NCBI GenBank assembly: GCA_031272075.1
Contig: JAISUK010000024.1
Location: 1 to 46,123, forward strand
Direction: 5' to 3'
Source of the DNA: Dysgonamonadaceae bacterium
GTDB lineage: Bacteria > Bacteroidota > Bacteroidia > Bacteroidales > Azobacteroidaceae
Length of the DNA stretch: 46,123 bases
In this document: in pieces, positions 30,123 through 42,404 of the stretch
Layout: every line of letters starts with the position of its first letter
Position numbering within the stretch: the first letter of the stretch is position 1
The notes under the pieces: generated by a model
Told to the model about the DNA's origin: nothing
Databases searched by the model: none
What the model saw: the letters and a program-made list of their open reading frames with translations, nothing else
Program-made: the position numbers and the translations under genes

Positions 30123-30194
30123 AGCATTATAATTGAAAAATAGCTGCTTGAGTGGATAAATGAATTGACGCTCACGAAATATTTTTGAGTGCAA

Positions 30195-30225
30195 TTGCAG
30201 ATCAAATAAATTATCGATATATTTG
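30195..30225 (+). promoter_or_regulatory. Predicted promoter of the alpha-2-macroglobulin gene
   Basis: TATATTTG (30218-30225) with TTGC (30195-30198) 19 bases upstream; leader about 33 bases. It sits 70 bases from the divergent leuS promoter. Confidence 0.45.
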
Positions 30226-30258
30226 TTCACAATTTTACAATCTAAAAATAATTGACTT

Positions 30259-33200
30259 ATGAAAAGACGCATTTCGTTTTTGTTAAATCTTTCGTTGATT
30301 TTTTCAGCGTGTTGCTTTTTTGGGGCATGTACTCAAAATAAAGAAATCACACCTTCTTCCGACTTTATTCCTTATATAGAAGGATATACCGGTGGGGTCA
30401 TTTCTTCCCGATCGACGATAAAAATAGAACTGACTCAAAGCTTGCCGGTTCTGGAATTAAATTCGGAAGTGAAAGAAAAATTATTGGAATTTTCTCCTTC
30501 ATTGAAAGGGAAGTCTTATTGGATCAACAGTAAAACCATCGAATTTGTTCCCGATTCGGGACAATTGCAGTCAGGGACGCTCTACAATGCCAAATTTAAC
30601 TTGGGAAAGGTGATGAAAGTAGAGAAAAAATTCGCTCAATTCGCATTTTCTTTTCGTGTGATACCGCTGAATTTCGGGTTGGAACTCGATGATTACAGCG
30701 TGGAGGCGGAGGCCCCCGAAATGGCGTCTGTAAGCGGTTTAATCCGATTCAGCGACAAAGTCAATCTTGAGCAGGTGCGGAAAATGGTTGCTGTTGAGGT
30801 GAAATCGAATGCTACACTCCCAGCTCCGCTGCGGACGGACGGTTCGTTTGAATGGGACATCGAACCCGCACCTGAGAAAGACGCCTTTCGGCTGGTAATA
30901 CAACATATCAAACGCGGGTATGAAGACCGACGCTTGAACATCCGGATAAAAGGCGGGTTGATCGGCGTCAAAAATGACGCCACGGGCTCGGTTTTGATTC
31001 CGGCATTGGAACCATTCAGGGCGTTAAAAGTCCAGATGATCAATGATCCGGAAGTGGGCGCGGAAATCATCTTCTCCGATCCGCTTTCGAAATCGCAGGA
31101 CTTGAGAGGGTTGATAGAAATTCCCGAAACGAATTATGTCTCACAAATCGAAGGGAATCGGGTGCGTTTGTTTTTTGAAACGACATCCATTCACGAGATT
31201 CAGGTGAATATTGCCAAAGAGTTGCGGAACTATCAGGAAAAGTCGCTGTCGGCCCCTTCGACTTATATACTGAATATAAGATCGCTCAATCCTAAGATCG
31301 AAATTCAATCCGGGAGGACGATTCTTCCCGATTCGAAAAACCTGATTTTGCCGTTTAAATCGGTCAATATTCATTCGGTAGACCTGAAAATCATCAAAAT
31401 CTTTGAAAACAATATTCTGATGTTTCTCCAGACAAATTCGTTGCAGACAGGCGATGAAATCAGGCGCGCCGGGCGATTGATTTACAAAGAAACAATTCAT
31501 CTGGACACGGATCCATCGATAAAACTAGACAAATGGAATGATTTTTCCATCAATTTAGCCGATATCATGCAACAGGAATCCGGAGCGATTTATCGGATCG
31601 AATTGTCGTTCAAAAAAGAATATTCGCTTTATAATCAGGCGCGAAAAGCCCACGATTCCGGCCAGTCGCAAGCTGAAAATAATTTAATTCCGTTGAACCG
31701 GAATATTTCGCAAGCAGACGAAGCCGTTTGGGATACCCCCGCCGCCTATTATCAGGATTGGTCGGAATATATGAATTGGGAAGAATACAATTGGTCGGAA
31801 ACCAACGATCCTTCCAAGCCCAGTTATTACATGGTAACTCAGAACGTGAAAGCGTCGTGCAATGTCATCGCTTCCAATATCGGGGTGATCGCCAAAATGA
31901 ATAGCGGCAATCGCCTCTGGGTGACTGTCAGTGATATTCTGGATACGAATCCGATCAAAGACGCCGACGTGAAGGTTTACAATTACCAATTACAGACGAT
32001 TGGCTCCGGCAAGACCGACGCGCATGGATTTGCGGAGATCACGCCCGATGGGACTCCTTTTTTACTGGTGGCGGAATCGGCGCAACAAAAAGCATACATC
32101 CGTTTTGTCAATGGAGAGGAGAAATCATTGAGCCGCTTTGACATTGGCGGGAAGGAAACCCAGAAAGGAATGAAAGGGTTTATTTTCGGAGAACGCGGCG
32201 TTTGGCGCCCAGGCGATACTTTGCATATCGGTTTTATTCTGGAAGACAAATTAAATATGATCCCCGACACTTATCCCGTTTCCATCGAAATATACAATCC
32301 ACAAGGACAGTTTTATGCCAAGCAAACCGCTACGGAGAGCCTGAACGGATTTTATGTATTTCACATACCGACCGATCCCGACGACGTTACCGGACTGTGG
32401 AATGCTTATGCAAAGGTGGGAGGCGCTTCATTTCATAAAGCGCTGCGGATTGAGGCCGTCAAACCAAACAGGCTCAAAATCAACCTGACGATTCCGAGCA
32501 CAAAATTGGATGTCGCGCAAGGAGCTGTCCGAGCAAAATTGGCTTCCGTTTGGCTTACAGGAGCGACTGCCAACAAATTGGACGCATCCGTCGAAATGAC
32601 GCTTTCCAAATTAAATACCCAATTTGAAGGATATAAAGAGTTTGTGTTTAACAATCCGGCAACCTCCTTCTATGTCGACAAGATTGAAGTTTTCAATGGA
32701 CGGCTGGATGCGGATGGAAACGCCGATTTTGGTATCCGACTTCCCGAAGCGCAGAATGCTCCGGGATTGTTGCAGGCGACTTTCGTCAGTCGTGTGTTTG
32801 AGCCCGGAGGCGATGCCAGCACTTTTGTTCAAAATATTCCTTACTCTCCCTATTCGAGCTATGTTGGAATCAATTTCCGAGGCATAGAAAAATCCGATTA
32901 TTTTGAAACGGATCAGGACTATATTTTTGATGTTGTCACCTTGAATGGGGACGGAAAAACGATCGATAGAAGCAACTTGAGCTATCGTGTCTACAAACTT
33001 CACTGGAGCTGGTGGTGGGAAAGTAACCGTGAATCGCTGGATTCGTATGTGAACAGTACTTGGATAAGCCCCGTGATTTCTGATAATATAACTACCAAAG
33101 GCGGAAAAGCACAGGTGAAATTCCGAATAAACTATCCGGAATGGGGACGTTATCTGGTTTATGTCAAAGACAACGTAAGCGGACATGCTTCAGGTCAGGT

Positions 33201-35895
33201 GATTTATGTAGATTGGCCGACATGGAGGGGCCGTGCGACGCGAAAAGATCCAAACGGGATTTCAATGCTTTCGTTTTCGACAGACAAGAAGTCCTACGAG
33301 ATTGGAGACGAAGCAGTGCTGATCATCCCGGCGGCAGCGAAAAATGCCAAGGCTTTGGTCGCCTTCGAAAATGGGACTTCCGTTCTGGAACGTCGTTGGG
33401 TGCCTGTCGCGGATACCGGCGACACACAATACCGATTCAAAATTACTGAAGCCATGGCGCCCAATTTTTACATCCATGTAAGTTTGATTCAACCGCATGC
33501 ACAGACAGTAAATGATCTGCCTATCAGGATGTATGGCGTCATTCCCGTGATGGTAAATAATCAAAATTCAAAATTGTATCCTGAAATTGCGATGCCGGAA
33601 GTACTGCGACCGGAGAATGAATTTGTGGTGAAGATAAAAGAAAAAACCGGCAGACCGATGACTTATACCATCGCCGTGGTTGATGAAGGACTTTTAGATT
33701 TGACGGCATTCAAAACGCCGGATCCTTGGAATGAATTTTATACCCGCGAAGCGTTGGGGATCCGCACTTGGGATATCTACGATTATGTGATAGGCGCTTA
33801 CGGGAGCAAGTTTGCACCCTTGTTTAGCATCGGAGGAGACGAAACATTGAAACCCATGAACGAACAGGCGAATCGGTTTAAACCCGTAGTCAAGTTTATC
33901 GGTCCCTTCGCCATCAAGAAAGGTGAAACAGGAACCCATAAAATTCAATTACCGCCTTATGTCGGGTCCGTTCGTACGATGGTGATTGCGGAACAAGACG
34001 GCGCTTATGGAAATGCCGAAAAGACGGTTCCGGTGAAAAATCCGGTGATGATCTTGTCGTCGTTGCCGCGGGTGATGAGCGTAGGGGAAGAAATTTTGCT
34101 CCCTGTGAATGTGTTCGCGATGGAAAATACGGTGAAAACAGTGTCCGTCAAAGTTGAGACTTCCGGATTGTCGAAAGTAACCGATGCCTCCAACAAATCA
34201 GTAACATTTAGCCAAATTGGCGATCAAATGGCCTATTTTTCACTGAAAGCAGGAGAACAGCCCGGCGTAGAGACGATCAAGATCACTGCGACAAGCGGTG
34301 CAGAATCGGTGTCGGAAGAAGTGGAAATCCAGGTGCGCAATCCGAATCCCGCAGTGATACAAGAAACCGCCCAATTGATCGGGGCTTCCCAAGAAAAGAC
34401 GTTCACTTATTCATTGAGTGAAAAATCGCCGGAAAATTGGGTGAAAATGGAAGCGGCGCGCATTCCGTCCGTGAATTTGAGTCGTCGATTCGATTATCTG
34501 AATGATTATACGCATTGTTGTTCCGAACAATTGACTTCGAAAGCATTTCCATTGCTCTTCATCGAGCAATTCAGGGATTTGACCGAAAAAGAAAAAGAGT
34601 CAATCAATAAAAATATCCGTGAAGCCATCCGGCAGTTGTACGGGCGACAATTGCAAAACGGGTCGTTTGCATACTGGCCGGGGCAGACGGATTTTCATCC
34701 CTGGATCAATTCGTATGTGGGGCACTTTCTATACGAAGCGCGGAAAAAAGGCTATGATGTCAATGAAAATGTCTTGAATCGCTGGAAACAATCGCAACGT
34801 GCGGCCGTCTTGAACTGGCAATATGAAGCTGCATCGCGTGGAACACGTTATTTGTATTATCAGGAAGATCTGCAGCAAGCCTATCGGCTGTATACTTTGG
34901 TAATTGCCGGGGCTCCCGAACGTGGCGCGATGAATCGGCTGAAAGAATTGGAAGGATTGTCGATTCAGGCGAAATGGCGTTTGGCTGCGGCTTACGCGTT
35001 GGACGGCCAAAAAAATATAGCGAATGATCTGGTATTTAATATCGAGTCGACGATTCAATCCTATTCGGGAAGCGATACTTACGGTTCGTCATGGCGCGAT
35101 GAGGCCATGATCCTCGAAACCATGGTTTTGTTGGAAAACACGCAAAAGGCATTTGAGCAAGCGCAACGGGTTTCCAAAATCCTTTCCTCGAATTATTATT
35201 TCGATACACAATCGACGGCTTATTCGCTGATTGCAATGGGAGAATTTGCCGGAAAAGCCAACAAGGGGATGATCGAACTGGAATGGTCATTAAACGGAAA
35301 AGCTCAGCAGAAAATCCAGACTGCAAGACCGGTCTATCAGATGGATATTTCGGCAGATGCGCTGGCGGGAACGGTGAAAATCAAGAATATCGGCACCGGA
35401 GAATTATTTATCTCCATGGTATCCAAGTCCAGGCCGCTTGTCGATACGACATCCGCAGTCAGCAACAACCTGAAATTGGAAGTCTCTTATACAGATTTAA
35501 AAGGATTGCCGATAAATGTGACTGCTCTGAAGCAAGGAACCGATTTTCTTGCCGAAATAAAAGTGCTAAATACAAGTGGAATAACCGATTATACAGACCT
35601 GGCATTGACTCAGATTATTCCTTCGGGATGGGAAATTTATAACGAACGGATGATGCAGGGAGGAGAAGAAAACCTCAATCCTGCCAAACACGATTTCTCA
35701 TATCAAGATATTCGTGATGACCGGATATTTACCTATTTTGATCTTGGCCGCTATACGGTCAAGACATTCCATGTCCGCCTGAGGGCGAGTTATGTCGGAC
35801 GATTCATCCTCCCCGCAGTTCAGTGTGAGGCGATGTATGATCCGCAAGCACACGGCAGGACAAAGGCCGGTTGGGTCGAAGTGGTGAAAAATTAA
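30259..35895 (+). CDS. Bacterial alpha-2-macroglobulin lipoprotein with thioester
   Basis: 1878 residues. The signal peptide ends in a lipobox-like FGAC (Cys24; a second cysteine pair lies at 18-19), so the protein is probably a lipoprotein. Macroglobulin-like beta domains fill most of the length, with a bait-type region near 690-760 ([19 protein letters not shown] marks the MG2-MG3 part). The thioester motif is C1421-S-E-Q1424 within [11 protein letters not shown]; in relatives the residue before is Gly, here Cys1420. A helical thioester (TED) domain and receptor-type C-terminal domain follow ([20 protein letters not shown], in part). These proteins trap proteases in the periplasm. The usual partner pbpC is not next to it. 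Its stop overlaps that of convergent prfC. Confidence 0.92.
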   Translation: MKRRISFLLNLSLIFSACCFFGACTQNKEITPSSDFIPYIEGYTGGVISSRSTIKIELTQSLPVLELNSEVKEKLLEFSPSLKGKSYWINSKTIEFVPDSGQLQSGTLYNAKFNLGKVMKVEKKFAQFAFSFRVIPLNFGLELDDYSVEAEAPEMASVSGLIRFSDKVNLEQVRKMVAVEVKSNATLPAPLRTDGSFEWDIEPAPEKDAFRLVIQHIKRGYEDRRLNIRIKGGLIGVKNDATGSVLIPALEPFRALKVQMINDPEVGAEIIFSDPLSKSQDLRGLIEIPETNYVSQIEGNRVRLFFETTSIHEIQVNIAKELRNYQEKSLSAPSTYILNIRSLNPKIEIQSGRTILPDSKNLILPFKSVNIHSVDLKIIKIFENNILMFLQTNSLQTGDEIRRAGRLIYKETIHLDTDPSIKLDKWNDFSINLADIMQQESGAIYRIELSFKKEYSLYNQARKAHDSGQSQAENNLIPLNRNISQADEAVWDTPAAYYQDWSEYMNWEEYNWSETNDPSKPSYYMVTQNVKASCNVIASNIGVIAKMNSGNRLWVTVSDILDTNPIKDADVKVYNYQLQTIGSGKTDAHGFAEITPDGTPFLLVAESAQQKAYIRFVNGEEKSLSRFDIGGKETQKGMKGFIFGERGVWRPGDTLHIGFILEDKLNMIPDTYPVSIEIYNPQGQFYAKQTATESLNGFYVFHIPTDPDDVTGLWNAYAKVGGASFHKALRIEAVKPNRLKINLTIPSTKLDVAQGAVRAKLASVWLTGATANKLDASVEMTLSKLNTQFEGYKEFVFNNPATSFYVDKIEVFNGRLDADGNADFGIRLPEAQNAPGLLQATFVSRVFEPGGDASTFVQNIPYSPYSSYVGINFRGIEKSDYFETDQDYIFDVVTLNGDGKTIDRSNLSYRVYKLHWSWWWESNRESLDSYVNSTWISPVISDNITTKGGKAQVKFRINYPEWGRYLVYVKDNVSGHASGQVIYVDWPTWRGRATRKDPNGISMLSFSTDKKSYEIGDEAVLIIPAAAKNAKALVAFENGTSVLERRWVPVADTGDTQYRFKITEAMAPNFYIHVSLIQPHAQTVNDLPIRMYGVIPVMVNNQNSKLYPEIAMPEVLRPENEFVVKIKEKTGRPMTYTIAVVDEGLLDLTAFKTPDPWNEFYTREALGIRTWDIYDYVIGAYGSKFAPLFSIGGDETLKPMNEQANRFKPVVKFIGPFAIKKGETGTHKIQLPPYVGSVRTMVIAEQDGAYGNAEKTVPVKNPVMILSSLPRVMSVGEEILLPVNVFAMENTVKTVSVKVETSGLSKVTDASNKSVTFSQIGDQMAYFSLKAGEQPGVETIKITATSGAESVSEEVEIQVRNPNPAVIQETAQLIGASQEKTFTYSLSEKSPENWVKMEAARIPSVNLSRRFDYLNDYTHCCSEQLTSKAFPLLFIEQFRDLTEKEKESINKNIREAIRQLYGRQLQNGSFAYWPGQTDFHPWINSYVGHFLYEARKKGYDVNENVLNRWKQSQRAAVLNWQYEAASRGTRYLYYQEDLQQAYRLYTLVIAGAPERGAMNRLKELEGLSIQAKWRLAAAYALDGQKNIANDLVFNIESTIQSYSGSDTYGSSWRDEAMILETMVLLENTQKAFEQAQRVSKILSSNYYFDTQSTAYSLIAMGEFAGKANKGMIELEWSLNGKAQQKIQTARPVYQMDISADALAGTVKIKNIGTGELFISMVSKSRPLVDTTSAVSNNLKLEVSYTDLKGLPINVTALKQGTDFLAEIKVLNTSGITDYTDLALTQIIPSGWEIYNERMMQGGEENLNPAKHDFSYQDIRDDRIFTYFDLGRYTVKTFHVRLRASYVGRFILPAVQCEAMYDPQAHGRTKAGWVEVVKN

Positions 35896-37472
35896 AATTC
35901 GGAGTTGAAATGGAATCGTATTCCCTTGAAGTCTTGTTGTGCCATCTGAAGTACGTACGCTGAATCGGCCAAAAAGACATCGCGGCCTTCTTTGTCGAAA
36001 GCCATGTACTGGAATTTTCGCCGCTTGAAATTTTCAAGCTCTTCAGGGGAATCGCTTTCAATCCAACAGGCTTTGTACAAGCTGATAGCGTCCCAATTAC
36101 ATTGGGCGCCATATTCATGCGCCAAGCGATATTGGATCACCTCAAACTGCAGCTGCCCGACGGTTCCGATGATCTTTTTCCCGTTGAATTGATGGGTAAA
36201 CAGCTGGGCGACGCCTTCGTCCATCAATTGGTCGATCCCTTTTGCCAATTGCTTGGATTTCATCGGATCGGCGTTCTCAATGTATTTAAACATTTCCGGG
36301 GAGAAGTGAGGCAAGCCTTTGAAATGCAATTCTTCACCCATAGTCAGCGTATCGCCGATCTTGAAATTCCCTGTGTCTGGCAATCCGACGATGTCGCCGG
36401 CAAATGCTTCGTCGATTGTTTCTTTCTTTTGAGCCATGAATGCCGTCGGTGAAGAAAACCGCAGCATTTTGTCGAAACGGACATGCTTATAGTATTGATT
36501 TCGTTCGAATTTGCCGGAACAGATCTTCAGAAAAGCGATACAGCTCCGATGATTCGGATCCATATTGGCATGAATCTTAAAGATAAAACCGGAAAAAGCG
36601 TCTTTTTCCGGGTAAACAAGGCGCTCTTCCGCCTGAACAGGACGGGGCGACGGTGCAATGCGGACAAAGCAGTCAAGCAATTCTTTGACGCCAAAATTAT
36701 TCAATGCAGATCCGAAAAATACGGGTGCGACATTCCCCTCCAGATAGCTTTCGACATTCAATTCCGGATATACGCCGGCTATCAGTTCCAGGTCGGTGCG
36801 TAGTTTTTTGGCCAACGGATCACCAATATGCGCTTCCAATTCCGGATTATTGAGGTCTTGAAATTCGATGGATTCGGTGACATGTTGTTTGCTTGGCGTA
36901 TACAGATCCAGTTTTTCTTGATAGATATTATACACGCCTTTGAACGCGCTTCCCTGGTCGATCGGCCAACTGAGCGGCCGAACCTGGATTTTCAATTCTC
37001 GTTCCAATTCATCGAGCAGATCAAAAGGATCTTTTCCGTCGCGATCCATCTTATTGACAAACACGATCACGGGGGTTTTCCGCATTCGGCAGACTTCCAT
37101 CAGTTTGCGGGTTTGAACTTCCACTCCTTTTGCAATGTCCACAACAATAATTACACTGTCGGCTGCCGTCAGCGTACGATAAGTATCTTCCGCAAAATCC
37201 TGATGGCCGGGCGTATCCAGGATGTTGATTTTATAGTCTTCGTAATCGAAACCCATGACGGAGGTAGCCACGGAAATTCCACGCTGTTTTTCGATTTCCA
37301 TCCAGTCGGAAGTGGCAGTTTTCCGTATTTTATTTGATTTTACCGCTCCGGCTACGTGGATAGCGCCTCCAAAAAGCAACAATTTCTCGGTCAAAGTTGT
37401 TTTTCCGGCATCCGGATGACTGATGATTGCGAATGTTCGTCTTCTTTTTATTTCAGATATTGTGTCAGGCAT
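35892..37472 (-). CDS. prfC: Peptide chain release factor 3
   Basis: 526 residues from the ATG at 37472 ([16 protein letters not shown]); a TTG two codons upstream is less likely. It is the GTPase that recycles RF1/RF2 from the ribosome. G1 is SHPDAGKTT (from residue 18), G3 DTPGHQDF, G4 NKMDRD. The C-terminal RF3 domain is present ([17 protein letters not shown]). The start lies 8 bp inside the end of waaA, making it the third gene of the gltX operon. Its stop shares the bases TTAA with the stop of the A2M gene on the other strand. Confidence 0.97.
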   Translation of the reverse strand: MPDTISEIKRRRTFAIISHPDAGKTTLTEKLLLFGGAIHVAGAVKSNKIRKTATSDWMEIEKQRGISVATSVMGFDYEDYKINILDTPGHQDFAEDTYRTLTAADSVIIVVDIAKGVEVQTRKLMEVCRMRKTPVIVFVNKMDRDGKDPFDLLDELERELKIQVRPLSWPIDQGSAFKGVYNIYQEKLDLYTPSKQHVTESIEFQDLNNPELEAHIGDPLAKKLRTDLELIAGVYPELNVESYLEGNVAPVFFGSALNNFGVKELLDCFVRIAPSPRPVQAEERLVYPEKDAFSGFIFKIHANMDPNHRSCIAFLKICSGKFERNQYYKHVRFDKMLRFSSPTAFMAQKKETIDEAFAGDIVGLPDTGNFKIGDTLTMGEELHFKGLPHFSPEMFKYIENADPMKSKQLAKGIDQLMDEGVAQLFTHQFNGKKIIGTVGQLQFEVIQYRLAHEYGAQCNWDAISLYKACWIESDSPEELENFKRRKFQYMAFDKEGRDVFLADSAYVLQMAQQDFKGIRFHFNSEF

Positions 37473-38712
37473 GATCAAATATTTTTTTCATAATTAATTC
37501 CGTCGCACCGACATTCCGTCGCACGTAATCGCCGGCTTGCTTCCCGGCCGTGAGAAATGCTTCTCGTTGACTCAACAATTCATTCATCTTCATCTCAAAA
37601 AAATCCCCGTTTTCAACGGAAAAACCGCCTTCGCAAGCCATCAAATCCGAAGCCTCTCGAAATTTCCGATGATTTGGCCCAAACAACACCGGAATATTGT
37701 ATACGGCCGCTTCCAATATATTGTGGATACCGCAGCCAAATCCGCCGCCTACATAAGCGATATTTGCGTATCGGTAAATGGAAGACAATATGCCGTAACA
37801 GTCCACGATGATGCAGTCTGCATCGAGCGGTTCTGTTTTTTCCGCTATGTTGGAATACAGGATAAATGGCCGTTTTAATCGGGAAATTATCGATTCCAGA
37901 TGCGTATCATTGATTTCATGCGGCGCAATAATGAGTTTGATTTCCGGATGGGTATTGAAATAGGGAATAATCAGTTCTTCGTCTTTCGGCCAGGTACTAC
38001 CGGCGACCAAAATGCGGTTGCGTGGATTCGTTTGTTCTTCAGAATAGCGCTCCAGCAACGGGAAAGATTTTCGATGGTTATAGATTTCCATTACGCGATC
38101 AAAACGGGTATCTCCGGAGACACTGGCGTTGGTAATTCCGTAATCGGCCAATAAATGCAACGATGAATCATCCTGCACAAACAGCCAGTCGAAATGCTTC
38201 AACACCGAACGATAAACGGTGCCGTACCATTTGAAAAATGCCTGTTTGGGTCGGAAAATCGCGGAAATAATGTAAGTGGGGATCCGGCGTTTATGCAATG
38301 AACAAAGATAATTCATCCAAAATTCGTATTTGATGAAAATCGCCATCACAGGATTCGTCAGATTCAAAAAACGCTGTGCATTGTGGGAAAAATCAAATGG
38401 GAGGTAACACACGAGGTCTGTGCCGGAAGAATTTTTCCGCACCTCATATCCCGAAGGCGAAAAGAAAGTCAACAGGATCTTGTATTCCGGATAGTCGGCT
38501 TTGATTTTTTCTATCAACGGTCGGCCTTGTTCAAATTCTCCCAAGGAAGCCGCATGAATCCAAATATACTGCGATTGCGGATCTATCTGCTCTTGCAATC
38601 GCTTAAAAGTCTGTTTTTGCCCGCGAATCATCAATCCCGCTTTTTTGTGAAAAGGAGAAATCAAACGGGCAATGAGCGCGTAAACGCCGATAGCAAGGTT
38701 ATATATCATCAT
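37465..38712 (-). CDS. waaA: 3-deoxy-D-manno-octulosonate (Kdo) transferase
   Basis: 415 residues, usual size. It adds Kdo to the lipid A precursor at the inner membrane, a step in lipopolysaccharide synthesis. One N-terminal anchor ([18 protein letters not shown]) precedes a GT-B glycosyltransferase fold. The catalytic glutamate is Glu59 in [13 protein letters not shown]. Further family signs are YEFWMNYL and [21 protein letters not shown] (in part, [10 protein letters not shown]). It starts with an ATGA overlap with gltX and ends 8 bp inside the prfC start. Confidence 0.95.
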   Translation of the reverse strand: MMIYNLAIGVYALIARLISPFHKKAGLMIRGQKQTFKRLQEQIDPQSQYIWIHAASLGEFEQGRPLIEKIKADYPEYKILLTFFSPSGYEVRKNSSGTDLVCYLPFDFSHNAQRFLNLTNPVMAIFIKYEFWMNYLCSLHKRRIPTYIISAIFRPKQAFFKWYGTVYRSVLKHFDWLFVQDDSSLHLLADYGITNASVSGDTRFDRVMEIYNHRKSFPLLERYSEEQTNPRNRILVAGSTWPKDEELIIPYFNTHPEIKLIIAPHEINDTHLESIISRLKRPFILYSNIAEKTEPLDADCIIVDCYGILSSIYRYANIAYVGGGFGCGIHNILEAAVYNIPVLFGPNHRKFREASDLMACEGGFSVENGDFFEMKMNELLSQREAFLTAGKQAGDYVRRNVGATELIMKKIFDHA

Positions 38713-40220
38713 TTTAAAATTTCAATAGCTTTGCTAACACGACGAACGACCTCTTCTTTCCCAAGTATTTCTGTGATATTGAAGATCGAAGGCCCTTTCA
38801 ATTCTCCCACCAGCGACAACCGAAAAACATTCATGATATTGCCGAGTGGATATTGTTTTGCTTCAATCCATTGCTTTACAATCTCTTCGGTGTTTTCAGC
38901 CGAAAAATCCGCAATTTTTTCCAGTACGCCGCACAATTCGGTCAGTAAGGCCGCCGAATCGGGTTTCCAACGCTTGGCGACAGCCTTTTCATCGTATTTT
39001 TCCGGAGGAATAAAGAAAAAAGCAGTTTGTTCCCATAAATCTTTGATAAAATTGATGCGTTCTTTGACCAGGCCGACAATCTGCTCAATGGTTTCCGGAA
39101 GTGCAGAAATATGCTTTTCTTTCAGGATGACGGAAAAAAGCCGGACAATTTCGCTGTCCGGTTTGAGTTGAATGTATTGGTGATTGAACCATTCCGCTTT
39201 TTTATAATCGAATTTTGCGCCGCTCTTACTGCAATTGTCAAAAGAAAACAAGGCGATGGAATCCTCAACGGAGAGCAGTTCTCGGTTATCACCGGGGTTC
39301 CAGCCGAGAAGCGTCAAAAAGTTTACGACCGCTTCGGGCAAATATCCTGACTCACGATAACCGGAAGCGGTTTCGCCGGTTTTGGGATCTTTCCATTCCA
39401 GCGGAAACACCGGAAATCCCAAACGATCGCCGTCGCGTTTACTCAATTTGCCGGCGCCTTCCGGCTTTAACAGCAGCGGCAAATGCGCAAACCACGGCAT
39501 TTCCCATCCGAAATAGCGATACAGTAATACATGCAACGGCGCCGAAGGCAGCCATTCTTCGCCGCGGATAACATGGGAAATTTCCATCAGATGATCGTCG
39601 ACAATGTTTGCCAGGTGATAAGTAGGCAGCCCGTCGGTCGATTTGAAAAGCACTTTATCGTCCAGGATCGTAGAATTAATCACGACTTTCCCCCGTATCA
39701 GATCATGGATGACAATATCTTCGTTCGGTTCTACCTTGATGCGAATGACGTAGGGGACGCCCGATTCCAGCAATTGTTGCGTTTCTTGGGCAGTCAGCGT
39801 CAACGAATTGGTCATTGTCATCCGGGTAGATGCATCGTACTGGAAATTTTGAATTTCCGTCCTCTTTTGTTCTAACGCTTCCGTCGTGTCGAATGCGAAA
39901 TATGCAAATCCCTTGTTGCACAATTCATAAGCATATTTTTTGTAGATCTCTTTGCGTTCGGATTGACGATAAGGTGCATGCTTCCCGCCACAATGCGGGC
40001 CTTCGTCGAATGGGATGCCGAGCCAGTCGAACGATTCGATAATGTATTCTTCCGCTCCCGGAACAAACCGGTGCGAATCGGTATCTTCTATGCGAAGAAT
40101 CAAATCTCCTCCCATTTTCTTTGCATACAAGTAATTAAATAATGCCGTCCTGACGCCTCCGATGTGTAAAGGCCCCGTTGGACTGGGAGCAAACCTGACT
40201 CTTACTGGATGTGATATCAT
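38709..40220 (-). CDS. gltX: Glutamyl-tRNA synthetase
   Basis: 503 residues. The class I signature is HIGG at 19-22 ([20 protein letters not shown]), normal for GluRS, and the KMSKS-type loop is KLSKR at 258-262. The anticodon-binding C-terminal domain is complete. It is the first gene of gltX-waaA-prfC, with a 4-bp ATGA overlap with waaA. A promoter box is 33 bases before its start. It is a discriminating or non-discriminating enzyme; the sequence alone does not let me decide. Confidence 0.97.
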   Translation of the reverse strand: MISHPVRVRFAPSPTGPLHIGGVRTALFNYLYAKKMGGDLILRIEDTDSHRFVPGAEEYIIESFDWLGIPFDEGPHCGGKHAPYRQSERKEIYKKYAYELCNKGFAYFAFDTTEALEQKRTEIQNFQYDASTRMTMTNSLTLTAQETQQLLESGVPYVIRIKVEPNEDIVIHDLIRGKVVINSTILDDKVLFKSTDGLPTYHLANIVDDHLMEISHVIRGEEWLPSAPLHVLLYRYFGWEMPWFAHLPLLLKPEGAGKLSKRDGDRLGFPVFPLEWKDPKTGETASGYRESGYLPEAVVNFLTLLGWNPGDNRELLSVEDSIALFSFDNCSKSGAKFDYKKAEWFNHQYIQLKPDSEIVRLFSVILKEKHISALPETIEQIVGLVKERINFIKDLWEQTAFFFIPPEKYDEKAVAKRWKPDSAALLTELCGVLEKIADFSAENTEEIVKQWIEAKQYPLGNIMNVFRLSLVGELKGPSIFNITEILGKEEVVRRVSKAIEILK

Positions 40221-40252
40221 ATATTGTTCTTAATTTAGTGGGAAAATTTCCG

Positions 40253-40260
40253 CAAAAGTA
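40253..40260 (-). promoter_or_regulatory. Predicted -7 box of the gltX operon
   Basis: TACTTTTG on the minus strand, about 32 bases before the gltX ATG. No convincing -33 box. Confidence 0.5.
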
Positions 40261-40282
40261 GTACAATTATTATTTTTTTTAT

Positions 40283-40297
40283 TACTTTTCGCGAAAA
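40283..40297 (+). promoter_or_regulatory. Palindrome over a weak -7 box before the PgpH-type gene
   Basis: TACTTTTC (40283-40290) differs from TAnnTTTG at the last base. It overlaps the perfect 12-bp palindrome TTTTCGCGAAAA (40286-40297), which lies 19 bases before the ATG at 40316 and could be an operator. Confidence 0.3.
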
Positions 40298-40315
40298 TTC
40301 AATACCAATTCAGTT

Positions 40316-42355
40316 ATGAAGATGAAATCATTTCGGATACCGAATTATGTTTATTTTGTTTTAGTCATTCTGATTGTCGTCATTTTATTCCCCAGGGAAG
40401 GACGCTTTCGTTATTCATTTAATCAGGGTAAACCATGGAAATACGGGCTGCTTACTGCTCCCTTCGACTTTCCGGTTTATAAAACGACTTCAGAATTGGA
40501 GAAAGAACGCGACAGTCTCTTGTTGGGTTTTCGTCCCTATTTTCGCGAAGACGGTGAGATTGCTGCAAGCCAAATAGCGCGTTTTCGTTCCGATTACGGC
40601 ACTCTGTGGGATGAATCTATTGTGGAATATGTGTCATATCAGTTGCAACAACTCTATCGTTCAGGTATTATTTCGGTGAATGATTACAATCTGTTGCAGG
40701 ACAATCATTACAACAGCTTCATGGTCATCGAAGACAATGTCGCGGTAAATCATCCCGTCACCAATGTCTACACCATGAAATCGGCATACGCCTTCATCTT
40801 GACAAATTGTCCGCCACACCTTGACGTGAGCCTGTTGCGATCCGGCGACTTGAATAACTACCTGGTCGAAAACTTTAAATACGACGACCAGACATCGGAA
40901 AATGTGAAAAAAGAATTATTGCAAAAAATTTCTCCCACGAAAGAAATGGTGCAAGCCGGTGAAAAAATTGTTGACCGCGGTGAAATCATCAATTCGGAGA
41001 CTTACAATATACTTTCTTCGATGAAGCAGATTTCAGAGACTCGAACAGGAAATGTGCAACAGCAAAGCGGATTGTTTTTCGGCATCATCATCCTGACAGT
41101 CTGCCTGATCATCTGTTATCTGTTATATTTGTCGTATTTCAGGGTGAATATCTATCAACAACGCAAGCATGTTATTTTTATGCTTTGTCTGATCACGCTG
41201 TTCACGGTGTTGACGGAATTTTGTGTTCAGCAGAAGTTGTTTAATGTATACATCATCCCGTTTGCGATTATTCCGATTGTCATCCGCACGTTCTTCGATT
41301 CGCGCACCGCACAGGCCACGCATGGCATCACTGTCTTGCTCTGTTCATTGATGGTGCCGTTCCCGTTTGAATTTGTTTTACTGCAGTTTATGACCTGCAT
41401 GGTCGTGATTTTTGTACTGAAAGACTTGACGAAACGCGCGCAACTGATTCAATGTTCATTTTATGTCCTGGTGATATACATTGTCGTTTATGTAGCGCTT
41501 GTCATGATTCAGGAAGGCGACTGGGCTAAAATCAACTGGAAAATGTTTATCTATTTTGGGATAAACGTAATATTCCTGATGTTTACATACATCTTGATTT
41601 ACATCATCGAAAAATTGTTCGGCTACCTCTCTAATGTCACACTGGTTGAGTTGTCGGACATCAATTCGCAGATACTCAGGGACCTGTCGGAAACTTGTCC
41701 GGGCACTTTTCAACATTCGTTGCAAGTATCCATTTTGGGCACGGCCGCAGCATCGAAAATCGGCGCGAATCCGCAACTGATCCGCACGGGAGCGCTGTAT
41801 CACGACATCGGGAAGATGCTCAATCCGGCATATTTTACCGAAAATCAGGGCGGAACAAATAATCCGCATGATCATTTGAGTTTTGACCGGAGTGCGCAAA
41901 TTATCATCAATCATGTCCACGAAGGCGTGAAAATTGCCAATAAAAATAACTTGCCGACAAAAATCATTGATTTTATCCGAACACACCACGGCAAGGGGAA
42001 AACGAAATATTTTTATAATTCCTTTGTCAATCAATTTCCCGACATTCCGGTAGACGAGAGCTTGTTTACCTATCCGGGCCCCAATCCGCAAACCAAAGAG
42101 ACCGCCATCCTGATGATGGCCGATTCGGTGGAAGCGGCTTCTCGCAGTTTGAGCGAATACACGGAAGCATCCATTAGGGCTCTGGTGAACAAAATTATCG
42201 ATGCTCAAATCCAGGACGGACTGTTGTCGGAGGCGCCGTTGACATTTCAAGACATCTCGAAGGTAAAGTCGATCTTCGTCGAAAAATTACTCACGATGTA
42301 TCATTCCCGCATTAGCTATCCTGAAAAAATAAATCGCGACTCCGCCGTTTCATAA
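40316..42355 (+). CDS. PgpH/YqfF-type 7TM-HD phosphodiesterase
   Basis: 679 residues. An N-terminal membrane segment (about 12-26) is followed by an extracytoplasmic domain (to about 245), a 7TM region (250-430) and a C-terminal HD domain. The HD residues are His467 (TFQHSLQV) and His496-Asp497 (YHDIGKM), with His/Asp also in NHVHEGVKIA and MMADSVEAASR. PgpH proteins of Listeria degrade the second messenger c-di-AMP, so this is the likely activity; the same organism should then have a diadenylate cyclase elsewhere. It is divergent from gltX with a 95-bp gap. Confidence 0.93.
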   Translation: MKMKSFRIPNYVYFVLVILIVVILFPREGRFRYSFNQGKPWKYGLLTAPFDFPVYKTTSELEKERDSLLLGFRPYFREDGEIAASQIARFRSDYGTLWDESIVEYVSYQLQQLYRSGIISVNDYNLLQDNHYNSFMVIEDNVAVNHPVTNVYTMKSAYAFILTNCPPHLDVSLLRSGDLNNYLVENFKYDDQTSENVKKELLQKISPTKEMVQAGEKIVDRGEIINSETYNILSSMKQISETRTGNVQQQSGLFFGIIILTVCLIICYLLYLSYFRVNIYQQRKHVIFMLCLITLFTVLTEFCVQQKLFNVYIIPFAIIPIVIRTFFDSRTAQATHGITVLLCSLMVPFPFEFVLLQFMTCMVVIFVLKDLTKRAQLIQCSFYVLVIYIVVYVALVMIQEGDWAKINWKMFIYFGINVIFLMFTYILIYIIEKLFGYLSNVTLVELSDINSQILRDLSETCPGTFQHSLQVSILGTAAASKIGANPQLIRTGALYHDIGKMLNPAYFTENQGGTNNPHDHLSFDRSAQIIINHVHEGVKIANKNNLPTKIIDFIRTHHGKGKTKYFYNSFVNQFPDIPVDESLFTYPGPNPQTKETAILMMADSVEAASRSLSEYTEASIRALVNKIIDAQIQDGLLSEAPLTFQDISKVKSIFVEKLLTMYHSRISYPEKINRDSAVS

Positions 42356-42359
42356 GATT

Positions 42360-42404
42360 AAATTTGGGGATAGCGACCATTTTTCACTGAAAAAATTTGG
42401 GGAT
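42360..42404. repeat. 12-bp direct repeat at the edge of the DUF4143 remnant
   Basis: AAATTTGGGGAT occurs at 42360-42371 and 42393-42404, 33 bases apart. It begins 5 bases after the PgpH-type stop codon and marks the junction with the truncated gene downstream. Confidence 0.65.

Noticed and set aside
38383..39171. Plus-strand frame opposite waaA and gltX
   Set aside because: It spans the border of two well-defined opposite-strand genes and is rich in Ser and Phe without domains.
41456..42250. Minus-strand frame of about 260 codons opposite the PgpH-type gene
   Set aside because: It lies over the 7TM-HD domains, whose motifs are intact on the other strand; the composition is that of a shadow frame.
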